Shown: positions 53,875-63,485 of the stretch, in pieces
How positions within the stretch are numbered: position 1 is the stretch's first letter
Layout of the letters: every line of letters starts with the position of its first letter
Assembly: GCF_032854445.1 (NCBI RefSeq)
Contig: NC_088300.1
Coordinates: 57,446,984-57,510,983, forward strand
Reading direction: 5' to 3'
Source of the DNA: Liolophura sinensis
Lineage: Eukaryota > Mollusca > Polyplacophora > Chitonida > Chitonidae
Length of the DNA: 64,000 nucleotides
The notes under the pieces: generated by a model
Told to the model about the DNA's origin: nothing
Database searches by the model: none
The model's input: only the letters and a program-made list of their open reading frames with translations
Program-made: the position numbers and the translations under genes

Positions 53875-54530
53875 AGTATACACACAGAGCATCAGCGATG
53901 GAGCATTTCCCCGTGTCACTGTACTTTATATGAATGCCAAACTTCATGTCAATACAGGCAGTACTTCTTGAGATACCACTCCTAACATTGCTTCTAAAAC
54001 ACAATACACTAAGTACGGAATTTGGTAATTTACGGTATTTAATATGCACACACCATATCAACGATGAAATATCCCCCTCATGTTACTGAGCTCTACATTT
54101 GTGCAAACCCTGGGCTCAATAATTTTTTAGATATCACCACTAACATTTTGCTAAACACCGATTTTAATACACAATACACTAAGCCAGGAATTAAATAATT
54201 TATGGCATTCAATATGTGCACACGGAATCAACGATGGAATATCCCCCTCGTACTACTGTACTCTATATATGTGGACACTGTGATCTCAATACATGCCAAA
54301 CTTTTTGAGAGAGCCACCCTGCCACATAACATTTTATTTAACATTGATTCTAATACAAGATATGCCAAATCAGGAATTCAGTCATTTACAGTATTTAATA
54401 TGTCCACACCCAATCAACAATGGAATATTCCCCTCCTGTTATTGTGCTCTACATGTGTCCAAAACTTGATCCCATTACCATTTGTACTTTTTAAGATACA
54501 ACCCCTAACTTTTAGTTCAACATTGCTTTG
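53875..54530. repeat. ~170-bp tandem repeat, 3.8 copies
   Basis: Units start at about 53878, 54049, 54217 and 54403 (periods 171, 168 and 186 bp). Each contains 'atcaacgatg(g/a)aatatcccc', 'tgtactctatat/gctctacat', 'aacattg/aacatttt', 'aatacactaag.caggaatt' and a closing 'gtatttaatatg'. The period and loose similarity recall the 150-180-bp satellites that bivalve genomes often carry, sometimes inside Helitron-like elements. I cannot name the family. A related solo copy lies near 50.6 kb. Confidence 0.82.
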
Positions 54531-57187
54531 CTTGTTATAGGGCGCCAACGTCAATGCTCAGGATATGACATAAGCTATGCTTGTACTTTGTACAAGCAAG
54601 GTAATAAAAATTAGTCTGCATTTGACCCTTACTCACTAACCTGTGAAATAAAGTTTCACTTTCACATGCATACAACCTACTCAAGTCAAAGCGATATATT
54701 CATACATGTAGGTCACTTCTTATACCTCTAGTAAAGCCTCTCAGGTTATACCCATGTAGCACAATGATGTCACTGGCTAAAAATCAATCGATGCACTGAG
54801 TGATATGAAGGAGTGCAAATGGCAACATATCAGTTAAAATTTACCTTCCTCACATGTAATATCTCTGTATATTATGGCGAAGGGTTTACTATTTTTTAGC
54901 ACAAGATGCAACATAACCTTCTCATCATTACGGTCTGTGCCAGTTATTTTCAAACGATTTTAAGAAGCTTACGCTGCACACCATTGACCTTTCTTACACT
55001 TTTCACCTTGAAGATTCTTTAAAGATGATCAGTTGCTCTAAAAAGCAAGCACAAAAATTATCTTTACAAGTAAGCTTCTATATAATGCTAAAATAACATA
55101 GAATTTAAACTCATTATTTATAGAAATAATGCAATTCAGAAATGCATACCTACTGCCTATTAACATTTGCCAACAAAATCTGAACATCACAAAATTTAAC
55201 GACGTATTTTTTTAGCAATTCAAAAGTTCAAGTCACATTCCTTTCAATCAAGTTCATGGGAAATTACAAATAAGCATACTGTCCTTAACATTTATAACAG
55301 GGCTAAATGTATGTATGTTAGTTATACCCCCTGTTGAAACTCTCAATGAGAAATGGCAACTGTAACCTGGATGAAGACCATAATAGATAAATAAATTGAC
55401 ATTGAAATCTGCTGAACCAGAAAGCGTAAAATAAGACCTGTAAATCAGCTTATGGGGTGTTGCTGCTCTAAAGTAAACATAATTTTTTAATATAAATGCC
55501 ACAATACAGTAAAAAGATTAAACAAGCTGAGGGACAAATCTGGTTATCCGAGAGATTCTGGTAAATCACTTTCTGAAATCATGTTCAGTGAGAATGGTCA
55601 CAATATGCCTTAAGACATGCTGAAATTATAAGCTACTTTCAAAATGAAATTTTGTAGAGAGAGGGACATGTCAAGATTTTGATTAAAGTTTTAGAAATTA
55701 AACCTGACTATTTCAATGTTGACATGACTGAAAATGTGAAAAGACAGTCACACAAAATAGTGCTTCAGTTCGACCAAACCTGTCCTTTTGAAAAGTCAGT
55801 CCCATTTACAATAACGAAAATTTTCATTATTAATATTCAGGTTAGCTCTGCAAGCTATAGCCATGAAGACACAACACACTGGCCCCATCTTCATTACTAT
55901 AAGACATTCCTATTAGCTTCTTAACGCTGACTCAAAGTGTGTATGCTGCCAGCAATAGCTGAACAAAATATCAAAAATACAACTGTTTGGATGACAGTTG
56001 AATTAAAATTCCTTCAACTATTTGCTATCACATTTGCGATGTCTACACAGGGTGCAAAATGCCCATATGTTGCAGACAAGTAAAAGTCACTTGTGACAGG
56101 TTGAATCTAAGTGATGATTGCGATTATCACAAGGCATTTAAACCAAACAATCACACAATAAATTTGTGGTGCAGGAAAAAACTGGGAAAGACAGGTAGCA
56201 AAAATCATTACCAATCACATGTGAGGAGAAAAATCAAAAACCATTTGGCCCCTGCTACAGTGGCTTAACAGCATTACGTCTTGCCCTTATATTTGACTTT
56301 TACCAACACTGATATGTGTACAACTGTGTGAAGACATAGGGATTTGCAAGGTTGCACATGTACACAAAACAATGCACTAGCTTGGTTAAAGGGCTCTACA
56401 ACAATAACATCTGCATGTCACCATTTGCTCAGGAACCACGAGGGTGCTGCACACCTGGACGATGATACTCAAGAGGAGATTTAAATAGAAAACAATTGTA
56501 TTGTGAAGAATAAAACTCATAAACAAAACAAGGTAGACTAATAGCATGGTGATGTCATACAAACACACACAAAACAGGAATTGTCAGTGTTTAGGGTTTC
56601 CGGTCAAAATATGCAGCTATATTGCTGGAATTTGGCACATGTAGACAAGTCTTTGTCAGCACCCAAATAAAACATCAGTTTGCTGTCACTATTCAATGTT
56701 TGAAACATTCTCCATTACACAAACACTAACTTGGAGTGCAGTAATCAGTGCTTGCATTAATAAATATCATGTAGTATAACTTTTTGTTAATCACTGACCA
56801 TATGGTTGAATGAACTAACACAACGAAACCACTTCAGCCCTTGATCAAGCACAAGTGTTTTCCACGCGAGTCCAATGTCTAACAATATAGTATGCAGTAG
56901 GCCTTATTATGACCTTTGCCACTACACAGGCTTGGCCTGGTATGGGGGCACTGTCATTGTCTTGGTACCAGTGTGAAATCATGTAGCAAACACATGTGGT
57001 GATTCAACCTGAACAGCTTATTCTCTGTACTAAGACAACTTTAAACATTCAGTAAATTGCTAACCTCTTTGAGCAGCCACCATTGTTTGCAACCATATAT
57101 ACAGCATCTTAGGTTGTGTGCTTCTTAGTGCGTTTGCACTGTGCTCAGTCCACATGGGGTGGTCAACACTGGAAGTATATCACTTAC

Positions 57188-57284
57188 CTCATGGATGATT
57201 TTGCATCCTTTGCACGCTCCTAGTTTACCGAACAAGGTTAAAACAAGATCCTCTGTGACGACTGGATCGAGGTTCCCCACGTAC
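57188..57284 (-). CDS. TIA1: TIA1-like RRM1, first half
   Basis: This 97-bp exon (one base plus 32 codons) lies between an acceptor reading atctag (57285-57286 is the AG) and a donor GAG|gtaag. It completes LYVGNL, the RNP2 motif of RRM1, then runs DPVVTEDLVLTLFGKLGACK and GCKIIHE. This matches the start of RRM1 in TIA1/TIAR proteins: beta-1, helix-1 of the VTE..L..LF type, the G-x-C-K-x-C-K loop and beta-2. TIA1 family proteins bind U-rich RNA, promote use of weak 5' splice sites next to U-rich tracts, repress translation of some mRNAs and assemble stress granules. The exon ends in phase 0 and joins in frame to the exon at 39.8 kb. No frame damage is seen. The family call is from motif recognition, not a search. 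Confidence 0.92.
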
Positions 57285-57442
57285 CTAGATCATGACACAA
57301 ACACAATACCATTATGTCCAAGTTCTACAGATCTTAGCCAACTACAACAGTCAACAGACAGGAAGTGAAACAAAATCGACACGATACCGGTCAACGAAGT
57401 CAGTCCAAGTGAAGTTTTCTCGTCAGCCGGGGGTATACTTAC

Positions 57443-57474
57443 AGGGTACGTCGCTGCGAATCTTCCGTCATGTT
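57443..57474 (-). CDS. TIA1: TIA1-like coding exon with main start codon
   Basis: The minus strand reads tatattttcag, then AAC ATG ACG, with ATG at 57471-57469, and continues for nine codons plus two bases (MTEDSQRRT, then CT) to a strong donor, gtaagt, at 57442. The two leftover bases join the first G of the next exon to make CTG (Leu), starting the RRM1 RNP2 motif LYVGNL, so the splice phase is exact. The peptide before RNP2 is short and polar, as in TIA1/TIAR proteins. The acceptor directly before AAC implies an upstream exon. I chose this ATG because it is the nearest in-frame one to RRM1, but the spliced upstream ATG at 57565 is also open. The 3' intron is only 158 bp (57285-57442). Confidence 0.85.
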
Positions 57475-57539
57475 CTGAAAATATATAATACGGCGTTAGA
57501 TCTTGAAGGTTTTGGGCAAATCAAACAAGTTTGGTAGGA

Positions 57540-57660
57540 AATGTAAGTACCTGTCGGGACAACATGGCGACGTAACACACGAAACTATTAGCGCGCCTGC
57601 GCCGGAAATCCGTGGAAGGGAGATAATCCTCTCGATCAGCTGTTTTACACAAAGTTGTTG
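57540..57660 (-). promoter_or_regulatory. TIA1: CpG-rich TIA1-like promoter region
   Basis: This short stretch is much richer in CpG than its surroundings and lies just upstream of the first TIA1-like coding exon. Seen directly are a YY1-like string aacatggcgac (57561-57571, plus strand), an ETS/GABP-like gccggaaat (57601-57609), an imperfect NRF1-like gcgcgcctgcgcc (57591-57603) and a CRE-like gacgtaac (57569-57576). YY1, ETS and NRF1 sites around the start site are typical of TATA-less housekeeping promoters, and I see no TATA box, so dispersed initiation near 57.58-57.65 kb is inferred. The YY1-like string overlaps the upstream ATG discussed under the first exon. No gene is visible on the other side, so a bidirectional promoter is possible but unsupported. 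Confidence 0.55.
57551..57610 (-). other. TIA1: TIA1-like exon 1 (5' UTR or short coding)
   Basis: The exon's 3' edge is placed at 57551, where the minus strand reads cccgacag followed by gtacttac, a usable but weak donor. The 5' edge is unknown and the value given is nominal. An ATG at 57565-57563 is followed by TTG TCC CGA CAG up to the donor. If the 76-bp intron 57475-57550 is removed, this ATG is in frame with the main start, giving MLSRQN before MTEDSQRR. If the intron is kept, the frame stops after 14 codons and acts as a short upstream ORF. Vertebrate TIA1 has only a few residues before the RRM1 LYVGNL, so either start is compatible with the family. Confidence 0.45.
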
Positions 57661-58296
57661 CCGGGACTGCTTTATGTTACTACAACTGTAAATATCGATT
57701 ACACAACGAAACACACATAAAATGCCTTACCTAGCAAAAGGCTAGGGAATCCATTAATCAGACTAAAGCACAATGTGTTAATCTTTCGTTTCGCTTTCTG
57801 CCAAACATCACTTTAAATCAGGGATTAGGATAAAATTACCTACACATGACAAGAACAGACTCAGATAGAAGTTTGTCCCATGAGATTTTTTTTTTCTTCG
57901 ACGGTTGTTTTATGCAAATATGACATAGTTTCATTTAGACGGTCTAATGGAACAGAAACAAATAGCACCTGAATGAAATGTCCATCAGTTTGCCAGGTAG
58001 CTGTCTGGTGTAACAACAACCGTGGCCAAACTCCCCTCAGCGCATGCTCCATTCCCGCTTTTCTGTGAGTGGGCTCATCGAGTGTTGCGGTGATAGAGCA
58101 TACACGTGTTCATGGGCTTGGGTCGAGCAGATGCATTGTGAGTAGCAGCTAGATTCGAGCACGCGACTTCATTTGACAACGATTTGTGTTCTCTAGCGAG
58201 AACGCCTTAGATCACATAAACGCTCTCGTTTCAGCTACATATGTATCATATCGCAGCTGATTAGATGGAAACACGGAAAATGATCATACACTGATT
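57661..58296. other. Upstream flank, no gene seen
   Basis: Single-copy-looking sequence lies between the promoter and the first upstream SINE. I see no splice-bounded frame with a start on either strand. 58020-58250 is less AT-rich and has several CpGs, which could belong to a wider promoter domain. Confidence 0.5.
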
Positions 58297-58457
58297 GGGG
58301 TCTCCGTGGCCGATTGCTTGGCTCATACTATGGCAGCACAAAGACTCAGTAGCCCATCATCAGTGCGACCACTGTGAGTTCATGTCCAGTTGTACGTGGA
58401 AAGCACTGCTAGAGTATGGCGTGAAAAACAACATCCGATAAATAAATAAATAAATAT
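58297..58457 (+). mobile_element. Internally deleted SINE
   Basis: The head (ggggtctccgtggccgattg, with cttggctcatac, and the B-box-like gtgagttcatgtcc) is followed directly by the last part (agagtatggcgtgaaaaaca and AAAT tail). About 90 bp of the middle are missing compared with the 48.0 kb copy. Such forms can come from template switching or later deletion. Confidence 0.8.
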
Positions 58458-58799
58458 CGATTCATTGACAGATCGTTGGATTGATAGTTTATTGGATAGG
58501 AAAACACGCAAATTGGGACAAAACAGAAATCATAAATAGACATTAATCCATGCGCTATCATAGAAGACGGGCTTGTGAAATAAAATACAAAAGCCTTGTA
58601 ATCCATATCGTAATCTGATTTGAAGAAAAAAAAAACAGTTTTAACTGCTGCGCCTAGTATCCAGTGCCCGACTGATGTACACCTTATGGTTTGGGTAGTT
58701 GCACAGAGGTTGCCATCAATTGATCTTATTTGCCACCCGTTTTTTTTTTTTTTGGCGGTAGGAAATTTCCAGCCCATAAACCGGTAAAGGCTTTATTCG

Positions 58800-59053
58800 T
58801 TTATTTAAAATAATTATTTATTTATTTATTTTATTATTAATAAATATTTATTTGATTGGTGCTTAAGAATATTTTACTTTTACGACGGCGGCCAGCATTA
58901 TGTTGGGTGAAATTCAGGTTGCTGACAGACCTTCCCACTTACGGTCGGAGAGGAAGCCAGCTTTTAGCTGGACGAACTTACAGTGACGCATTGATGTGAG
59001 GCTTCTGGGTCATTGCGCTGTGCTGGCATGCTAAACCCCGCGGCCCCCGTAGA
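58800..59053 (-). mobile_element. SINE, inverted relative to neighbours
   Basis: Read on the minus strand it starts ggggccgcggggtttagcat, passes the family blocks (ctggcttcctctccgaccgt, aagtgggaaggtctgtcagc) and ends in a long AAAT/TAAT tail (58800-58856 on the plus strand). It lacks a segment around the ggctctgcccgg block. It points the other way from the copies at 58.3, 59.6 and 60.3 kb. Confidence 0.85.
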
Positions 59054-59597
59054 GGCTATAGGCAGATTGGATATATTTGATTCGCCTTCCATTAAAAGAA
59101 AAGTAGAACGTGAGCTAAGATGAAATTAAAAGAAGCGGCCCATTTTCCTGCAAGATTAAGCTTGCCTGTGAGTCATGCTAGTCGAAATTAAAATGTGAAG
59201 TTTCTGACGTCATAAGGATTCCGTATGTGGGGAATTAAGGTAACTAAATAAAATGTTAGAGTCGCCGTCACTTCGAAGGCAGTTTATATAGGGTCTACCA
59301 CATGTCACGTTGAACTTTCAGACGCTACCAATTAAACCAACTACATTGGATTAATGTTAAGCATGAACGCCAACATAGCTACCAAAAGTAGTTCATGGAA
59401 ATCTCATATTTATTTGATTTATTTTGATTTGCACTATACATTTCACATATAAGAATGACGGGTAAGCTAATCGGGTTTATTGGCGTCGTAAAAGCCGGTT
59501 GCGCCTGATGGGAACATCATCGCTTGGTCAGGTAAACAGGCCTACCTGACAAACACAATTCTGCACCATCTGTTAGACACCACCTCAAACGTATTGT

Positions 59598-59892
59598 GGG
59601 AACTCTGTGGTCTTGTGGTTAAACTGGTCCTTGTGGCCTATAGTGGTAGTGTTACTGCTAGTGCAGACCAATGACGCAAGAGTCTCTCACCCTTTGCGGA
59701 TCGATGTGAGTTCAAGTCCAGCTAATGCTGGCTTCCTCTCTGTCCATACGTGGAAAGACCTGCCAACCTGTGGATGATTGCGGGTTTGCTACGGCCTCTG
59801 TTCATTTTCCTCCCTCCATATCGCTTGTCGCCGTTTTATAAGTTGAATATTCTCGACAACGGCCTAAACATTCATCAAATAAATAAGTAATT
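59598..59892 (+). mobile_element. Diverged full-length SINE
   Basis: A tRNA-like head (tgtggtcttgtggttaaact), a B-box-like gtgagttcaagtcc, the middle block (gctggcttcctctctgtcca) and the 3' block (gtcgccgttttataagttga, atattctcgacaacggccta) are followed by an AAAT tail. It is longer at its 5' end than the 48.0 kb copy, showing the head that copy lost. Confidence 0.85.
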
Positions 59893-60299
59893 AAAAAGTA
59901 GTGCATATTAAAAGGTGCTTGCCTTTCAATTCCTATTCTCTAAAAACGACTGTGTATAAATTTGCACATCCTGAATGACGTGTATCAGCTTTACACACAT
60001 GTAAACACAAGTCACTGTGGATGTGTTACCTGAATTACAGAATTTGTGTACTCTTCGTACTCAGAATCATGTGGATGTGCATTTTGGCCACAATACTATG
60101 TACCAGTAGTACACAGTACTTTTTAGATAGTAGGACATGCGAGGTGCGGGTTAATAACCGGCCTTGGTTTTGGCAGGGAATTTGTACATTCCTCCATTTT
60201 TATTGCATATTAGGTTTTAATTGGTGACAACAAGCGGTTGGCGACGCTTGTGTGATCGTTTGTAAAGTCTAATCTTCGTTCAAAACCACTTATCTTTCA

Positions 60300-60520
60300 C
60301 CAGTATGGCGCGCATTTGGACTAGTGTGTTCACTGTCCAGCTCAGACAGGCTTCCTCTACTTGCATGGGAAGGCCTGCCAGAATCCTGCGGATAGTCGTG
60401 GGTTTCCCCCGGGCTCTGCTCGAATCCCCTCCTCCCACTACCATAATTCTGGCCGCCGTGGTATAAAGGCATTATTCTTGAGTACGGTGTAAAACACCAA
60501 TGAAACAAATAAATAAATCT
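60300..60520 (+). mobile_element. SINE with degraded head
   Basis: The body is clear (gaaggcctgccagaatcctg, cggatagtcgtgggtttccc, ccataattctggccgccgtg, ttcttgagtacggtgtaaaa) with an AAAT-like tail. The head before the ggcttcctctacttgcatgg block is poorly conserved. It is the last of four SINEs within 2.2 kb. Confidence 0.85.
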
Positions 60521-60644
60521 CATGGTAAATAGACAGACACGGCCCGTACAATAAATGGTATTTTGAGGTTTTTTAAAGTGTTAAATGGAAACATTGTGGT
60601 CCACTTGGACAGTCATACAATGAGAACTGCTGCACTTGTCACAA

Positions 60645-61079
60645 TGCCTACAAGTTGGACAGAAGGCTGACAATAAAACCACATCAGCCATGCATCGCCT
60701 GGGAATGAGAGCATTTCGTTGCTTAGGTTTTTCCTTCGCGCAACAAGGTTTATTAAGGAAATGTCTTCCCAATATCGATAGCAAAGAATCTGTTCTAAAC
60801 GAGAATGCCCAGCTACATTTGGTACACTTCATCGATGTCTGTAGGCCTATAAAGCTAGCTAATACTGAGACCCACGGAGGCGGAGACCCATGTGGACGGA
60901 GACGAAGACGGACGGACCAATGCAAGTCGACGATTCTCAGGATAGGTAAAAGAGAGTCTACCTCTACGTGCCCACGAAGTTCGCCTCGACAAACTGCCAA
61001 ACTGAAAGAAACTTTTGGTGTTTCAAAACGGAGCAGAGCTGAAACTCTTGAGCAGATGTGTGCCGTTTCTGTTTTTTAG
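60645..61079. other. Dual-strand open region, unassigned
   Basis: Both strands are open for over 125 codons. The plus reading is Arg- and Ser-rich (GGGDPCGRRRRRTDQCKS). The minus reading has a Cys-rich end (CPTCRHCDKCSSSHC). The long frames start at non-ATG codons or at internal ATGs, I recognise neither protein, and a purine-rich block near 60870-60930 helps keep both strands free of stops. It is recorded as an upstream-flank segment, not as a gene. Confidence 0.15.
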
Positions 61080-62239
61080 TCAAAGTTTCACGTCCGGTCA
61101 AGCACACATTATATTGGAACTATACGACATTGTTTAACAATCCTACCGATTGTAGAGGAGAGCTTAATGGCTAACATGGCAAAATGACATGACCAAATGA
61201 ATGGTTAAGTACTGAGGATCAATTATTGTTGATAAGTTTTGTAGAATTTGTTGAACATTTTTAAAACACATCCGAAAACATTTTTGTGAAATTAAATTTA
61301 ATTAATTAAATTTTAGTAGCTGGCATTATGTTCACATTTATGTATTTGGCCTCCGGAGTACAACCCTAGTCCCACAGCACTGACACGAAAATGAAGTTTG
61401 TCCTTCAAGTGCAATCTGAGGGTGAGGTATGTCGCCTACAGCCGTCTTTTCACACACTCCCTCAGAATATATAGTTCAACTCGCCACAGGGAAAGCCACA
61501 GAAACTCGTACAGAGTGGTGTTGCAACTAAATGCCAGGTGCATGGCAAGATCTGCATGCTAAAAATGAATTTGATGCAGGCTACAGTTGAATGATAAATA
61601 TTTACCGAATGTATTTAATTTTGACGTTATGTCTGAGTGTGACACAACTGTCTGGTATAAAACAAACCACCTTGTAGTATGAATTTTGATGCACGTGTTG
61701 GTGCTAGAAGTTTGACGGGATATCCAGTGCGAATTGCTTGTTGGCCTGGCCGCAGTCAAGGCTTCGTGACAGATTTCGTACACCAGTCGCCATTCACGAT
61801 GTTCCACGTCCATACATTCGAAAGACCAATTTTCATAACAATGTTCAACACAACCAAGAAAGATTAAGAAAGAATATAGTAAGAAGTCCTGTTATTTGCG
61901 AGGAGAAGCCAGTCAACAGGTTTCATTGATTCCAGAAACACGATATTATTAAGAAATGTTCTTTAATGAAATTTTAAACTAACAATAAATAAATGATAAT
62001 GGCAAAATACAAACAGCTAAAGACTTACATTTATATTTTCATATGGGACTTGTTTGGCCGTGTAAACATTTTTGGATGCTGCATGGCTTCGCTGCCTTAC
62101 CTATACCGAACTGAACGGACAACTTAATCGGTCATATGCTTCCATCATTTTCTGCTCTTTGTACATTCTGCGCGTTTGGTCCTCGGCATATTGACACAAT
62201 TATTAACCAGGAATTAAAGTGAAAGCTGAGAAAGCTGAG
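61080..62239. other. Upstream flank, no gene seen
   Basis: The frames near 61.56-61.93 kb are short, overlap on both strands and match nothing I know. I see no repeat here apart from A/T-rich tracts (for example aattaaatttaattaattaa near 61290). Confidence 0.5.
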
Positions 62240-62745
62240 GACTACCTTCAAAACACGGTGGGAAGACTATCTTCTAAACTCGGTGGGAAGACTATCTTCT
62301 AAGTATGGTGGGATGACTATCTTCTAAGTATGGTGGGATGATGACTATCTTCTAAGTATCGTGGGATGACTATCTTCTAAGCACCTTGGGATGACTATCT
62401 TCTAAGTATGGTGGGATGACTATCTTCTAAGTATGGTGGGATGACTATCTTCTAAGCACGGTAGGATGGCTATCTTCTAAGTATGGTGGGATGACTATCT
62501 TCTAAGCACGGTGGGAAGACTATCTTCTAAACACGGTGGGATGACTGCCTTCTAAACTCGGTGGGAAGACTATCTTCTAAGTATGGAGGGATGACTATCT
62601 TCTAAGTATGGTGGGATGACTATCTTCTAAGTATGGTGGGATGACTATCTTCTAAGTATGGTGGGATGACTATCTTCTAAGCACGGTGGGATAACTGCCT
62701 TCTAAACTCGGTGGGATGACTATCTTCTAAGCACAGTGGGATGTG
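62240..62745. repeat. 25-bp minisatellite, about 20 copies
   Basis: The unit is gtgggatgactatcttctaa plus a five-base variable end (gtatg, gcacg, actcg or acacg-like). One unit near 62340 carries a 3-bp duplication (gatgatgac). The variants alternate in small blocks rather than at random. It lies in the flank about 4.7 kb upstream of the TIA1-like promoter and would be a good length-polymorphic marker. Confidence 0.93.
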
Positions 62746-63342
62746 CCCTTGTGGGAATAGTCCTTGAAATGGGGCCGAAACTATAGACGTTGTGGTCAGA
62801 TTTAAGAATATCCATATGTGACATATGTCAAAAAATGTGCAGATTTGCACATCCGCTCTAGACAGACACATGATTATTGTTGTACATCATAATGTATATG
62901 CAAAATAGATATCTAAATGTATATTTTCTACATTGTCGCAGTCTCAGCTTATAATTAAGTCAATCTACAAATTACTAATCGTTTTATATATGAAAAGTTG
63001 GCAATAGCCCGATATGAGCCCTTGCTGCATGTGTGTGTTAAATAGATTGATTATACTTTCTCGAGCAATACGAGCAGCAAATACAAATATACTTGAATAA
63101 AACTGACGACAGCAGTTTCAAAAATGCTTTTATTCCATAAGCGCCTATTGATTCCATGTATAGATATATCGGTACACTGAAAAATTAAATGTTCAATATT
63201 TAAATATATCTCTGCAACAGAGTTTCAAAAATCTATAATTTCATCCGTTTTGTACATTTTAGGAAATTCATAAACTATTTTGAACTGTAACACGTGCACA
63301 CACAATAATGAATGCTTACTTTTAACATGTCCAAGGCGTGTT

Positions 63343-63485
63343 TATTTCTTAAATAGACGCGTATGTTTCATAAATGTATTGATTTATTTTATAAATACAT
63401 GCAGTGCTTTATAAATACTCACATTTATAGTATAAATGCAATAATTTATGTACTAAATTGAATGGGTTTATTTCTTAAACGGAGT
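63343..63485. repeat. Degenerate 21-bp phased AT repeat
   Basis: The core taaat (or taaac) begins at 63350, 63371, 63392, 63412, 63433, 63454 and 63475, a spacing of 21, 21, 20, 21, 21 and 21 bp. A consensus near tttcataaatgcattgattt can be drawn, but individual units share little beyond the core and flanking T runs. Similar ttaaa-type words continue less regularly to about 63640. Confidence 0.6.

Larger units (their letters stand above)
39829..57187 (-). other. TIA1: 17.4-kb intron splitting RRM1
   Basis: The interval between the two RRM1 exons starts with gtaag and ends with tttttttcag on the minus strand. It holds no exon I accept. Its contents are listed separately: SINEs at 39.9, 44.5 and 48.0 kb, an older tRNA-like SINE relic at 41.5 kb, inverted-repeat elements at 40.6 and 49.9 kb, a hAT-like element at 51.5-52.8 kb, and a ~170-bp repeat at 53.9-54.5 kb. 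The remaining sequence, including 42.0-44.5, 45.2-48.0, 54.6-57.1 kb, is AT-rich single-copy-looking DNA in which I see nothing else I can support. Confidence 0.8.
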
